From Janthinobacterium saanense (lineage in GTDB: Bacteria; Pseudomonadota; Gammaproteobacteria; Burkholderiales; Burkholderiaceae_D), in the NCBI RefSeq assembly GCF_014200675.1, contig NZ_JACHCI010000005.1, positions 1 to 64,000 on the forward strand: a DNA stretch of 64,000 nucleotides, written 5' to 3'. The notes beneath the pieces were generated by a model. That model ran no database searches. It was not told the DNA's origin and worked only from the letters and a program-made list of their open reading frames with translations. The number at the start of each line of letters is the position of its first letter. The first letter of the stretch is position 1. The position numbers and the translations under genes are program-made. Positions 19,374 to 28,001 of the stretch are shown one piece after another.

Positions 19374-19907
19374 ATGAATGGACGGACGGAAGTCGCGCTA
19401 TTGGGCGGTGGCTGTTTCTGGTGCCTGGAAGCGGTATTCCTGGAAGTGGGCGGCGTCACGCATGTCGAGTCCGGTTACGCGGGCGGCACGGTGGCCGCTC
19501 CCAGCTATGCGCAAGTGTGTGCCGGCGACACGGGACACGCGGAAGTGGTGCGCCTGGAATTCGATCCGGCCGTCATCACTTACCACGATCTGCTGGAAAT
19601 GTTTTTCACCATCCACGATCCCACCACCCTGAATCGCCAGGGCAACGATGTGGGAACGCAATACCGTTCCGTGATTTATTTCCAGTCAGCCGAGCAGGAA
19701 AAAGTGGCGCGCAAGGTGATCGCCGAGATGGCCAATGTGTGGGATGCGCCCATCGTCACGGAACTGGCGCCTGCCCAGCCTTACTTCAAGGCCGAGGATG
19801 AACACCAGCGTTATTTCGAGCGGCATCCCTTGCAGAGCTATTGCGCCTGCGTGGTGGCGGCCAAGCTGGAGAAGTTCTGCGCCATGCATGCAAACCGCCT
19901 GAAATAA
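19374..19907 (+). CDS. msrA: Peptide methionine (S)-S-oxide reductase MsrA
   Basis: A 177-residue MsrA repairing oxidised methionine. The catalytic motif GCFWC (Cys14, Cys17) is present, followed by the conserved GYAGG, GHAEVV, and TLNRQGNDVGTQYRSVIY segments, and additional Cys residues near the C-terminus that may act as resolving cysteines. ATG 19374 is chosen with GGGAGAGC upstream; an earlier in-frame start would add 17 atypical residues. Confidence 0.95.
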   Translation: MNGRTEVALLGGGCFWCLEAVFLEVGGVTHVESGYAGGTVAAPSYAQVCAGDTGHAEVVRLEFDPAVITYHDLLEMFFTIHDPTTLNRQGNDVGTQYRSVIYFQSAEQEKVARKVIAEMANVWDAPIVTELAPAQPYFKAEDEHQRYFERHPLQSYCACVVAAKLEKFCAMHANRLK

Positions 19908-19945
19908 GCGTGATGCCCGATGGTCCGCATCGGGCATCAGCGCGC

Positions 19946-21208
19946 TCAGTTAGCCAGCGCCGGCGTTGCGGGCTGCTGTTTGTCGTACATATAGTTGCGC
20001 GACCAGGGTAGCGTGGAGGAACGCCGCCCGGCCTTCACGCAGACGATCTGGTACAGGCTGATCAGATCCTGCTCAAACGCGTAACTGCAACCTGCCAGGT
20101 AGACATGCCAGATGCGGAAGCGCCGTTCGCCGGCCAACGGACGGATCTGCTCGGCATTGGCTTCGAAGTTTTCCGTCCACAATTGACAGGTACGCGCATA
20201 GTGGCGGCGCAGGTTTTCCACGTCCAGCACTTCCAGTCCCCCTTGCTGCATGGTTTTCAGCACATTGCCGATATGCGCCAGCTCGCCGTGCGGAAACACG
20301 TACTTTTCGATGAATTCACCGCCGCCATACGGCGTTTCGCCATTGTCGGGATCGGTCGACGTGATGCCGTGGTTCATCGCCATGCCGTCCGGCGCCAGCA
20401 GTTTGTTGATGATGCCGAAATAGTCAGGCAAATGTTTCAGGCCCACATGTTCAAACATGCCCACGCTGGTGATGCGGTCGAACTGGCCCGTCACGTCGCG
20501 GTAGTCTTGCAAACGGATTTCAATCAGGTGTTCCAGGCCGGCCGCCGCAACGCGCTCGCGTGCCAGCGCAAACTGGTTTTCCGACAAGGTCACGCCCACG
20601 CAGCGGGCGCCATATTGCTGCGCCGCCCGTATCACTAGCGCGCCCCAGCCGCAGCCGATGTCGAGCAGGGTCTGGCCAGGCTGCAACTGGATCTTGCGCA
20701 GGATATGGTCGATCTTCTTGACTTGCGCCTGTTCCAGGGTTTCATCGCCGTTCTCAAAATAGGCGCAGGAATACACCAGGGCGGGGTCGAGAAATTGCTG
20801 GTAAAACGCGTTGGACACATCGTAGTGGTAACGGATGGCTTCGGCATCCTTGCGCTTGTCATGCGTAAAGCTGCGCACGATGCGTGCCAGCTTGCCCTCC
20901 TGCTTGAGGGTGTTGCGCGCCAGCGCATTGCCGATCGAAATCATGTCGTTGGCAGACCCCTTGACTTCGATATTGCCCTCGACATAGGCCGAGCCCAGAT
21001 TGGCCAGCGACGGGTTGAGCAGGTAGCGTGCCGACGCCACCGTCGGCAGGCGGATGGTGACGCGGGGTGCTTCGCTGGACAGGTCGATATGCTGACCGTT
21101 CCACAGTTCTATACGCAGTGGCAAGGCAGTCTTGCTGCGCATGCCGGCAATCCAGGACTTGAGTTGGTTTTGTACAAACAAAATGGCCTCCAATGCAGCG
21201 ACCGTCAT
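19946..21208 (-). CDS. cfa: Cyclopropane-fatty-acyl-phospholipid synthase
   Basis: A 420-residue SAM-dependent enzyme that methylenates unsaturated acyl chains of membrane phospholipids, often in stationary or acid stress. The SAM-binding motif LLDIGCGWGAL and the downstream VTLSENQ are clear, as are the CFA segments CAYFENGDETLEQAQ, ITSVGMFEHVGLKHLPDYF, FPHGELAHIG and the final YQIVCVKAGRRSS. ATG 21208 gives a slightly longer N-terminal domain than E. coli Cfa. It lies downstream of the hemerythrin-PdxH gene on the same strand. Confidence 0.95.
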   Translation of the reverse strand: MTVAALEAILFVQNQLKSWIAGMRSKTALPLRIELWNGQHIDLSSEAPRVTIRLPTVASARYLLNPSLANLGSAYVEGNIEVKGSANDMISIGNALARNTLKQEGKLARIVRSFTHDKRKDAEAIRYHYDVSNAFYQQFLDPALVYSCAYFENGDETLEQAQVKKIDHILRKIQLQPGQTLLDIGCGWGALVIRAAQQYGARCVGVTLSENQFALARERVAAAGLEHLIEIRLQDYRDVTGQFDRITSVGMFEHVGLKHLPDYFGIINKLLAPDGMAMNHGITSTDPDNGETPYGGGEFIEKYVFPHGELAHIGNVLKTMQQGGLEVLDVENLRRHYARTCQLWTENFEANAEQIRPLAGERRFRIWHVYLAGCSYAFEQDLISLYQIVCVKAGRRSSTLPWSRNYMYDKQQPATPALAN

Positions 21209-21305
21209 GACGGCCGCAAATTGAGTAACATGTCATTAACACTCTACCGTGATAGCCTACACCTATATTGCCTTGCTTGCTGCGCGCCGCCGTGTATCGT
21301 TTCTG

Positions 21306-22517
21306 CTAAGGTTGTAAACGTTGCATGCTCCATTGCCCTTCGGCATCGCGCGTAAACACGATGCGGTCGTGGAAGCGCGAGCGCCGGCCTTGCCAGAATT
21401 CGATGCGCTCGGGCTGCAGGCGGTAGCCGCCCCAGTGTTCCGGGCGCGGCGGACTGGCCTCTTCGCCGACGGTGGCCGCCACGGCGGCGTAGTTGGCTTC
21501 CAGCGTGGCGCGGTCGCTGATTGGCGCGCTTTGCTGGGATGCGATGGCTGCCAGCCGGCTAAGCAGGGGGCGTACATTGAAATACTCGTCGCTCTCGGCC
21601 GCCGTGGTTTTCACCACCGTGCCTTCGATACGCACCTGGCGTTCCAGTTCGCGCCAGAAGAACAGCAGCGCGGCATGCGGGTTGTGCGCCAGTTGCTGAC
21701 CCTTGTCACTATCATAATTCGTGTACCAGGTGAAACCGCGCTCGTCGAACTGCTTGATCAGCACGATGCGCGAGCTGGGCTTGCCATCAGGCGTGACGGT
21801 GGCCAGGCTCATGGCGTTCGGTTCGCCCACTTGCGCGTTGACGGCTTCGCCAAACCATTTCTGGAACTGGGCAATGGGATCGGCCAGCACATCGGACTCG
21901 CTGAGGCTGGAATGAGCGTAATCGGTGCGCATGGCAGCGAGCAAGGCGGCGGCATCGGGTGCTTCGGGAGCCAAGGTGGCGTCAGGCGCGATGCCGCGGC
22001 GGCGCTGCATGGCCGTGCCCAGTTGCTCCATCTGCTGTGCGCTGAACAAACGCTTGGCCATGGGCGCCAGCTGGCTTTCTTCCTTGCTCATATGGGCCTG
22101 GTAAGCGGCCACGTAATCGCGCACGCCATGGGCCGATAATTGCTTGCCCGTGCCGGCGGCGATGGCTTCCAGTTCCGGGCGCAAGCTGGCCCAGGCCGCG
22201 TCCATGCGCTGATGGTCGGCCAGGATTTCCGGCACCAGGGTGGTCAGCAGGGTGGCATCATCGCCAGTCGCTGTCGCTTGCAGCATGGGCATCAAGTCTT
22301 GCTCTTCGTCATCGTGGTGCAAATGCGCGGCTTTATTGAAATATTGCAACACTGCCTTGGCCGCCTGTTGCGCCTCGGCCGTGTTGCCTTGCTGCAGCAG
22401 ATGCACCAGCAGGTTTTGCATGGTACTCAGCTGCTTGCGGATCTTGTCGTGGCAATGCTTGAGGACGGCAATCGGCTGGTCAAAGCCGGGAACGGTGTCG
22501 AACAGGGGGGCGGTCAT
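21306..22517 (-). CDS. pdxH: Fusion of hemerythrin (HHE) domain with pyridoxamine 5'-phosphate oxidase
   Basis: One continuous 403-residue frame with two domains. Residues 1-175 form a hemerythrin-like four-helix bundle with metal-ligand patterns LKHCHDKI (His21/His23), [13 protein letters not shown] (65-77), ILADHQRMD (His102) and [14 protein letters not shown] (His142, Glu146-147). A linker rich in Ala, Pro and Asp follows (176-192). Residues 193-403 are a complete PdxH, with [82 protein letters not shown] and the terminal W-S-M-Q-R-LQP. PdxH uses FMN and O2 to make pyridoxal phosphate. An internal Met196 could also give a free PdxH. The role of the diiron/O2-binding domain is unknown. Confidence 0.88.
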   Translation of the reverse strand: MTAPLFDTVPGFDQPIAVLKHCHDKIRKQLSTMQNLLVHLLQQGNTAEAQQAAKAVLQYFNKAAHLHHDDEEQDLMPMLQATATGDDATLLTTLVPEILADHQRMDAAWASLRPELEAIAAGTGKQLSAHGVRDYVAAYQAHMSKEESQLAPMAKRLFSAQQMEQLGTAMQRRRGIAPDATLAPEAPDAAALLAAMRTDYAHSSLSESDVLADPIAQFQKWFGEAVNAQVGEPNAMSLATVTPDGKPSSRIVLIKQFDERGFTWYTNYDSDKGQQLAHNPHAALLFFWRELERQVRIEGTVVKTTAAESDEYFNVRPLLSRLAAIASQQSAPISDRATLEANYAAVAATVGEEASPPRPEHWGGYRLQPERIEFWQGRRSRFHDRIVFTRDAEGQWSMQRLQP

Positions 22518-22599
22518 GGTGTAGCTCTCTTGGTAGGCGGTGTGGGGGCTGGGCCTATTTTAGAATATCTCGAAGCGCCTTGTCCGTTAAAATGGCGGT

Positions 22600-23448
22600 A
22601 TGCATACTTCCACCAATGAACTTATTTCTTCGGACTTGACCGAGATCGATTTTGACCGCCGTTTTGGCGGTATTGCCCGTCTGTATGGCGCACCGGCGCT
22701 GGAGCGCTTCCGCGCGGCGCACGTGTGCGTGATCGGCGTGGGCGGCGTCGGCTCGTGGATCGTCGAAGCGCTGGCGCGCAGCGCCGTGGGCCGGCTGACC
22801 CTGATCGACCTGGACAATGTTGCCGAATCGAATATCAATCGCCAGATCCAGGCCATGAGCGACACCATAGGCCAGGCCAAGATCACGGCCCTGGCCGAAC
22901 GCATCGCGCTGATCAATCCGTTTTGCGCGGTGACCGAGGTCGAGGATTTCATCGCGCCCGATAACCTGGAGCAACTTTTGAAGGGCCGCGACTTTGACTA
23001 CGTGGTCGACGCCATCGACAATGCCAAGGCCAAGGCGGCGCTGATCGCCTATTGCCGCGCGCACCAACTGCCCATGCTGACCATCGGCAGCGCGGGTGGC
23101 CAGACCGACCCGACCCTGATCGCCGTGCGCGACCTGTCGAAGACGGAACAGGAGCCCTTGCTCAAGCGCGTGCGCAAGCTGTTGCGCACCGAATATGGTT
23201 TCCCCCGTGGCGTGAAAAACAAATTCAATGTCGACGCCGTGTTTTCGATGGAACCGTTGACGACGCCGGAGAATCCCGAAGCTTGCGACATCGATGGCGC
23301 TGCCGCCGGCGTGACCGGCTTGAACTGCGCCGGTTTCGGTTCCAGCGTGGTGGTCACGGCCAGCTTCGGCATGGTGGCCGCGTCCCATGTGCTGAAAACC
23401 TTGCGCCAGCCCGCCGCTAGCGAGATGGCCGAGTCCGCCGCCGCTTGA
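22600..23448 (+). CDS. tcdA: tRNA threonylcarbamoyladenosine dehydratase TcdA
   Basis: A 282-residue E1-like (ThiF/HesA fold) protein that cyclises t6A in tRNA to ct6A. It has FDRRFGGIARLYG at the start, the nucleotide-binding GVGGVGSWIVEALARSAVG, LIDLDNVAESNINRQ with catalytic Arg, and VVDAIDNAKAKAALI, in the order seen in E. coli TcdA (CsdL/YgdL). It is divergent from the hemerythrin-PdxH gene, with an 82-bp gap. A structured repeat element lies directly downstream. Confidence 0.93.
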   Translation: MHTSTNELISSDLTEIDFDRRFGGIARLYGAPALERFRAAHVCVIGVGGVGSWIVEALARSAVGRLTLIDLDNVAESNINRQIQAMSDTIGQAKITALAERIALINPFCAVTEVEDFIAPDNLEQLLKGRDFDYVVDAIDNAKAKAALIAYCRAHQLPMLTIGSAGGQTDPTLIAVRDLSKTEQEPLLKRVRKLLRTEYGFPRGVKNKFNVDAVFSMEPLTTPENPEACDIDGAAAGVTGLNCAGFGSSVVVTASFGMVAASHVLKTLRQPAASEMAESAAA

Positions 23449-23475
23449 GGTGACAGCCTGACAGGGCATTTACAA

Positions 23476-23591
23476 CGCCTAACAAAACCGTAGCGAGCGG
23501 AAGGGAGTTGTGGCTGAGAAGCGCAACTGTACGGAGGTACAGTGAGCATCGCAGGCCGCAAATACCGACGCGCAGTAGGTTTTGATAGGCG
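23476..23591. repeat. Copy A of a structured dispersed repeat (core 23484-23583)
   Basis: A 100-bp core bounded by AAAACC and GGTTTT, matched in length and orientation by the copy at 63572-63671. It folds as nested arms: an inner 7-bp stem (23526-23532 with 23537-23543, GGAG loop), a second stem (23508-23515 with 23554-23561, including G-T wobble pairs) and outer arms extended by CGCCTA/TAGGCG at 23476-23591. It sits between tcdA and the FKBP gene and contains no reading frame I trust. Confidence 0.8.
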
Positions 23592-23689
23592 CTCTTAAGC
23601 CTATCGTCGCGGCGGTTTGCTATTATTCGTGGATTGCCTGCCCGTTTGGCATGGCAGGCACTTATCGAAACTCACAGAAAGAATACATC

Positions 23690-24160
23690 ATGACGCGTAG
23701 CTCCGTTTTGTTTGCCCTGATCTGCTCCGTCGCCGCGTCGCTGGCGCAGGCACAGGTCGCTGTACCGGCTCCCGTGCCTGCTTCGGCAGTCTCGCTGAGC
23801 CCAGGCCCTGCCGCCGATAAGTTCATCATCATCGACAACAAGGTTGGTACGGGCAAGGAAGCCGTTGCTGGCAATAACGTGACCGTGCACTACACGGGCT
23901 GGCTGTACCGTCCACTGGCGAAAAATTCGCGCGGCAAGCAGTTCGACAGCTCCGTCGGCCGTGGCCCGTTTGACTTCCCGCTGGGTAAAGGCATGGTCAT
24001 CAAGGGTTGGGATCAAGGCGTGGCTGGCATGAAAGTGGGCGGCAAGCGCACCCTGATCATTCCTGGCGAACTCGCTTACGGCCCGCGCGGCGCCGGCAAT
24101 GGCGATATTCCGCCAAACTCGGCATTGATCTTCGATGTCGAATTGCTCGATGTAAAGTAA
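23690..24160 (+). CDS. Exported FKBP-type peptidyl-prolyl isomerase
   Basis: A 156-residue protein: signal peptide (1-19, ending LAQAQ), a short Pro/Ala-rich spacer, then one FKBP domain with [47 protein letters not shown] and the ending [27 protein letters not shown]. It should accelerate proline isomerisation of exported proteins in the periplasm. ATG 23690 follows a CAGAAAGAA site; longer in-frame starts lack a signal peptide at the N-terminus. It lies just after the repeat element. Confidence 0.93.
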   Translation: MTRSSVLFALICSVAASLAQAQVAVPAPVPASAVSLSPGPAADKFIIIDNKVGTGKEAVAGNNVTVHYTGWLYRPLAKNSRGKQFDSSVGRGPFDFPLGKGMVIKGWDQGVAGMKVGGKRTLIIPGELAYGPRGAGNGDIPPNSALIFDVELLDVK

Positions 24161-24243
24161 TTGACCATTTAACAGTGGCGCATTGTTGCGCCACTGTTAA
24201 AAGGGTAGACTGGGGTCTTCTGGCATTGCAGTGGAGACCCCTC

Positions 24244-25176
24244 ATGAAGATCGCGAACGACGTTACTGAACTGATCGGTAACACCCCCCTGGTGCGCATC
24301 AATCGCATCGCTGATGGCAGTGTGGCCACCATCCTGGCCAAACTCGAATTCTACAATCCTGCCCACAGTGTCAAAGACCGCATCGGCCTGTCGATGATTG
24401 CGGCCGCCGAAAGCGCAGGCAAGATTCATCCCGACACCATCATCGTTGAACCGACCAGCGGCAACACCGGCATTGCGCTGGCCATGGTCTGCGCGGCGCG
24501 CGGCTACCGCTGCACTTTGGTCATGCCCGACACCATGAGCCGCGAACGGCGCATCCTGCTGCGCGCGTATGGCGCGGAACTGATATTGACGCCAGGCAGC
24601 GAAGGCATGCTGGGTGCGATCCGCAAGGCCGAGGAACTGGCGGCCACCGACCCGCGCTATCTGATACTGCAGCAATTCAACAATCCCGCCAACCCTGCCA
24701 TTCACCGCCAGACGACGGCCGAGGAAATCTGGCGCGACACGGATGGACAAGTGGACATCATCGTGGCCGGCGTGGGCACCGGCGGCACCATCACGGGCGT
24801 GGGCGAAGTGTTGAAGGAACGCAAGCCCGGCCTGCAAGTGATTGCCGTGGAACCGGAAGCGTCGCCCATGCTGTCGAAAGGGACCAAAGGGCCGCATCCT
24901 ATCCAGGGCATAGGCGCCGGTTTCGTGCCGCAGATCCTGAACACGGCCATTTACGATGAAGTCATCTGTGTCAAGAATGACGACGCGTTTGCCACGGCGC
25001 GCCTGGCCGCCAGCAGCGAAGGCTTGCTGGTCGGCATTTCTTCGGGCGCCGCCCTGTGGGCTGCCGTGCAAGTGGCGCGCCGTCCTGAAAATGCCGGCAA
25101 GACTATCGTCACCATCATCCCCTCGTTCGGCGAGCGCTACCTGAGCACGGCCTTGTACGCCGGCCTGGGCGACTAA
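24244..25176 (+). CDS. cysK: Cysteine synthase (O-acetylserine sulfhydrylase)
   Basis: A 310-residue PLP enzyme that makes cysteine from O-acetylserine and sulfide. Lys44 in SVKDRIG is the PLP lysine, followed by [12 protein letters not shown], the PLP phosphate loop [16 protein letters not shown], and the C-terminal [13 protein letters not shown]. It fits CysK (A type) better than CysM. ATG 24244 is chosen, preceded by GTGGAGACC. Its stop codon overlaps the stop codon of the opposite-strand SGNH gene by two bases, so there is no room for a terminator between them. Confidence 0.93.
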   Translation: MKIANDVTELIGNTPLVRINRIADGSVATILAKLEFYNPAHSVKDRIGLSMIAAAESAGKIHPDTIIVEPTSGNTGIALAMVCAARGYRCTLVMPDTMSRERRILLRAYGAELILTPGSEGMLGAIRKAEELAATDPRYLILQQFNNPANPAIHRQTTAEEIWRDTDGQVDIIVAGVGTGGTITGVGEVLKERKPGLQVIAVEPEASPMLSKGTKGPHPIQGIGAGFVPQILNTAIYDEVICVKNDDAFATARLAASSEGLLVGISSGAALWAAVQVARRPENAGKTIVTIIPSFGERYLSTALYAGLGD

Positions 25177-26441
25177 GGTTTGGCCGGCGCCGGCAGCAGC
25201 AGCGACAGCGCGATTTGATCGGCCAGCGCCTGGTTGCCGGCATCGCCCGGATGCAAATGGTCGCCGGAATCATAGGCGGCCCGCAGGCGCAGCGGGTGCG
25301 CCGGATCGCGCGCCCAGGCGTCGAAGTCCAGCACCGCATCGTAGTTGCCGCTGCCCCGTATCCAGGCATTGAGTTGCTGGCGCAGCGTATCTTTTCCCGG
25401 CTGGTAATAGTCGCTCAGTGGCGTGCCGGGCAGCGCCCCTTCGAACGGCGTCAGGGTGGCGCCGATCACGCGCACACCGCGGCTGTGCGCCCGCGCAATC
25501 AATTGCGTGTAGCCCGCGATTAATGCTTTCAGCGTGGGGCGTGCGGCATGGGCCTCGAAGGCGGTGCCGGGCCAGCTGATGTCATTGATGCCTATCAACA
25601 CGACGACGGCGCGCACGCCCGGCTGCGCCAGCACGTCGCGCTCGAAGCGCGCCAGCGCATTGTCTCCCATGCCATCGGACAACAAACGGCCGCCGGAAAT
25701 GCCGGCGTTGATGACGGCCACGCCATGCGGCGCCAGGCGGGCCGCCAGCACGTCGGGCCAGCGGGTGTCTGCATCCAGGCTGGCGCTGGCGCCATCGGTG
25801 ATCGAATCGCCGATCACCGCCACCACGGACGCCGCCGCCGGTACTTCCACTTCGATGGCGCTCAGTATCAGGCGCGCGGTGCTGGTGCGCACGCCAGGCT
25901 GGCTGGTGTCGATGCGGGTGGCGCGGGTCTGGTCGTTTGGTGCTATCCAGGCGGTGGCGCGGCCATCCCAATGAAAGGTGTTCATCGCACTGTGCGGCGG
26001 CAGGTGCAGGCTGACCGTCAGCCGCGCCAGGTCCGGTACGGTTAGGGCGATGGGATCGCTGAGCAGTGGTGCGCCCGGGGCGATGGTGGCCGACGCCCGC
26101 CCGCCAAAGGTGATGGTGCGCAAGCTGCCCGGACGTATGGCCGACGCTTCGCCGGCCAGCGCCACGGTGGCCGCCTGAATGGTCAACGGCGTGCGCCCAT
26201 AGGCATTCGACAGCACGATGCGCACGCGCTTGCCGCCCAGGCTGATGCGGGCCACCTGGCGCACGGTTTGTTCATCCAGTGTGGCTGGCACATTGCTGGG
26301 AAACAGGAAATCCTGTCCCCAGACGGCTTGCGGGCTGGCTGTCCAGCTGGCAAGCCAGGCTGGTGCCGGATCGGCGTGGGCTGCGCCGCTCAGGGAGCAG
26401 GCCAGCAGGGCGCTGGCAGCGAGGGTGGGTAATCGTTTCAT
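25173..26441 (-). CDS. Secreted SGNH/GDSL hydrolase with N-terminal beta domain
   Basis: A 422-residue exported protein: a signal peptide (1-23), a beta-rich N-terminal domain (about 30-195, with [13 protein letters not shown] and [16 protein letters not shown]), then an SGNH hydrolase domain with VIGDSITDG (Ser213), LIGINDI and the terminal dyad Asp394/His397 in DHLHPG. This two-part layout is common in secreted carbohydrate or xylan-type esterases. It is divergent from a LysR gene 97 bp away, which may control it. Confidence 0.9.
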   Translation of the reverse strand: MKRLPTLAASALLACSLSGAAHADPAPAWLASWTASPQAVWGQDFLFPSNVPATLDEQTVRQVARISLGGKRVRIVLSNAYGRTPLTIQAATVALAGEASAIRPGSLRTITFGGRASATIAPGAPLLSDPIALTVPDLARLTVSLHLPPHSAMNTFHWDGRATAWIAPNDQTRATRIDTSQPGVRTSTARLILSAIEVEVPAAASVVAVIGDSITDGASASLDADTRWPDVLAARLAPHGVAVINAGISGGRLLSDGMGDNALARFERDVLAQPGVRAVVVLIGINDISWPGTAFEAHAARPTLKALIAGYTQLIARAHSRGVRVIGATLTPFEGALPGTPLSDYYQPGKDTLRQQLNAWIRGSGNYDAVLDFDAWARDPAHPLRLRAAYDSGDHLHPGDAGNQALADQIALSLLLPAPAKP

Positions 26442-26538
26442 GGTATCAACTTCATCGTGGGGAATGCCCCATGATCAATTCAAAACCATTTATGTACTAG
26501 ACTGTCTCATCTAAGAACATTTATGAATTGAATTCACA

Positions 26539-27459
26539 ATGGCCAGACTGGAAGTGAACCGCTCCGGCGAGCTGGAAATCTTCGTGCGGGTGATCGAGCT
26601 GGGGGGATTTTCAGCCGCCGCGCGCGCCTGCGGCATGACGCCATCGGCTGTCAGCAAGCTGGTGGCTCGGCTCGAGCAGCGCCTGGGCGCGCGGTTGCTG
26701 AACCGTTCCACGCGGCAGCTGAAACTGACGCCGGAAGGTTGCGGGTTGTATGAGCGGGGCGTGCGCGTGCTGGCTGCCCTCGACGAGGCGGAACGTTGCG
26801 CCGGCATCCAGGGCGTGCCGCGCGGGCGCTTGCGTGTGAATACCAACGTGCCGTTCGGCCAGCATTTCTTGTTGCCGCTAGTGCCGGCTTTTCTCGAACG
26901 TTATCCCGAGGTGACGCTGGACATCGTGCTGACCGATGAAGTGGTCGATATCCTGGAGCAGCGCACCGATGTGGCGGTGCGGGCGGGGCCCTTGAAAAGT
27001 TCGAGCCTGGTGGCGCGCAAGCTGGGCCAGACGCGCATGGTGCTGGTGGCGTCACCGGCCTATCTGGCGCGCCACGGCACGCCGCTCCTGCCTGCCGAGC
27101 TGGAACAGCACAACCGCCTGGGCGCCAACTATGCGCGTGCCCAGGCCGGCTGGCCGCTGCGGCAGGCCGACGGCACGCAGATCGCCGTGCCCGTCACGGG
27201 CAATGTCCAGGCCAGCGATGGCGAAGCCTTGCGGCGCCTGGCGCTGGCCGGCCTGGGCCTGGCCCGGCTGGCGCAATTCCAGGTACGCGACGATATTGCG
27301 GCGGGCCGCTTGCAAGCCGTGCTGGAAGCGTTTAATCCCGGTGATCTGGAAGAAGTCCATGCCGTCTTCGTCGGTCCGGGCGGACAAGTGCCGCTGCGCG
27401 TGCGCGCCTTGCTGGATTTCCTGGCCGAACAGGTGGTCTTTGATGCGCCAAGGGAATAA
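26539..27459 (+). CDS. LysR family transcriptional regulator
   Basis: A 306-residue LysR regulator: an N-terminal winged helix-turn-helix (about 8-65, FVRVIELGGFSAAARACGMTPSAVSKLVARLEQRLGARLLNRSTR is the typical pattern) and a ligand-binding domain starting near residue 90. It belongs to the AaeR/DmlR-like group of LysR proteins. It is divergent from the secreted SGNH hydrolase gene, which is its most likely target by arrangement. The inducer is unknown. Confidence 0.92.
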   Translation: MARLEVNRSGELEIFVRVIELGGFSAAARACGMTPSAVSKLVARLEQRLGARLLNRSTRQLKLTPEGCGLYERGVRVLAALDEAERCAGIQGVPRGRLRVNTNVPFGQHFLLPLVPAFLERYPEVTLDIVLTDEVVDILEQRTDVAVRAGPLKSSSLVARKLGQTRMVLVASPAYLARHGTPLLPAELEQHNRLGANYARAQAGWPLRQADGTQIAVPVTGNVQASDGEALRRLALAGLGLARLAQFQVRDDIAAGRLQAVLEAFNPGDLEEVHAVFVGPGGQVPLRVRALLDFLAEQVVFDAPRE

Positions 27460-27546
27460 GCCGCGGCAGTTCTGGCAAGCCCGGCAGGCGCAGTACAATA
27501 GGGGAACGCGCCGCAATCGTTCGGCCCCGTCTCTTTAAGTGAAAAT

Positions 27547-27948
27547 ATGTTCCTGGTAAAACCTGAACGCCGCCGCCTGCTGCAGGCGGGCGCGACCGTG
27601 GCCGTCATCGCGCTGGGCCTGGCCTCGCGTGCTTATCCCTCTTTCGTGCCTGAGGTGCTGGGCAAGTATCCGGGCGACGCCCTGTGGGCCATGATGATCT
27701 TCTTCGCGCTGGGCGCCGTGGCCACGCGTTTGCTGACATGGAAGCTGGCAGCCTGGGCGCTGCTGGTCTGCTTTGCCGTCGAATTCAGCCAGTTGTACCA
27801 GGCGCCGTGGATCAATGCGATCCGCGCGCATACCCTGGGGCATCTGGTACTGGGTTCCTTTTTCGGCTGGGTCGACCTGATCGCCTACACGGTAGGCGTG
27901 GCCATCGCGGCGCTGGTGGACAAGGGAATCTTGTTCCAGCGCCGCTAA
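27547..27948 (+). CDS. DUF2809 family membrane protein
   Basis: A 133-residue integral membrane protein with four hydrophobic segments and the features of DUF2809: LGLASRAYPSFVPEVLGKYPGDALWAMM-type loop and CFAVEFSQLYQAPWINAIRAHTLGHLVLG. It probably lies in the inner membrane. No function has been assigned to the family. It stands alone between the LysR gene and the M16 peptidase gene. Confidence 0.85.
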   Translation: MFLVKPERRRLLQAGATVAVIALGLASRAYPSFVPEVLGKYPGDALWAMMIFFALGAVATRLLTWKLAAWALLVCFAVEFSQLYQAPWINAIRAHTLGHLVLGSFFGWVDLIAYTVGVAIAALVDKGILFQRR

Positions 27949-28001
27949 GTTTTGCTAAGGTTTGATATGGGGGGGCAGGCCTGAAGGACTGACCCCAGGA
28001 A

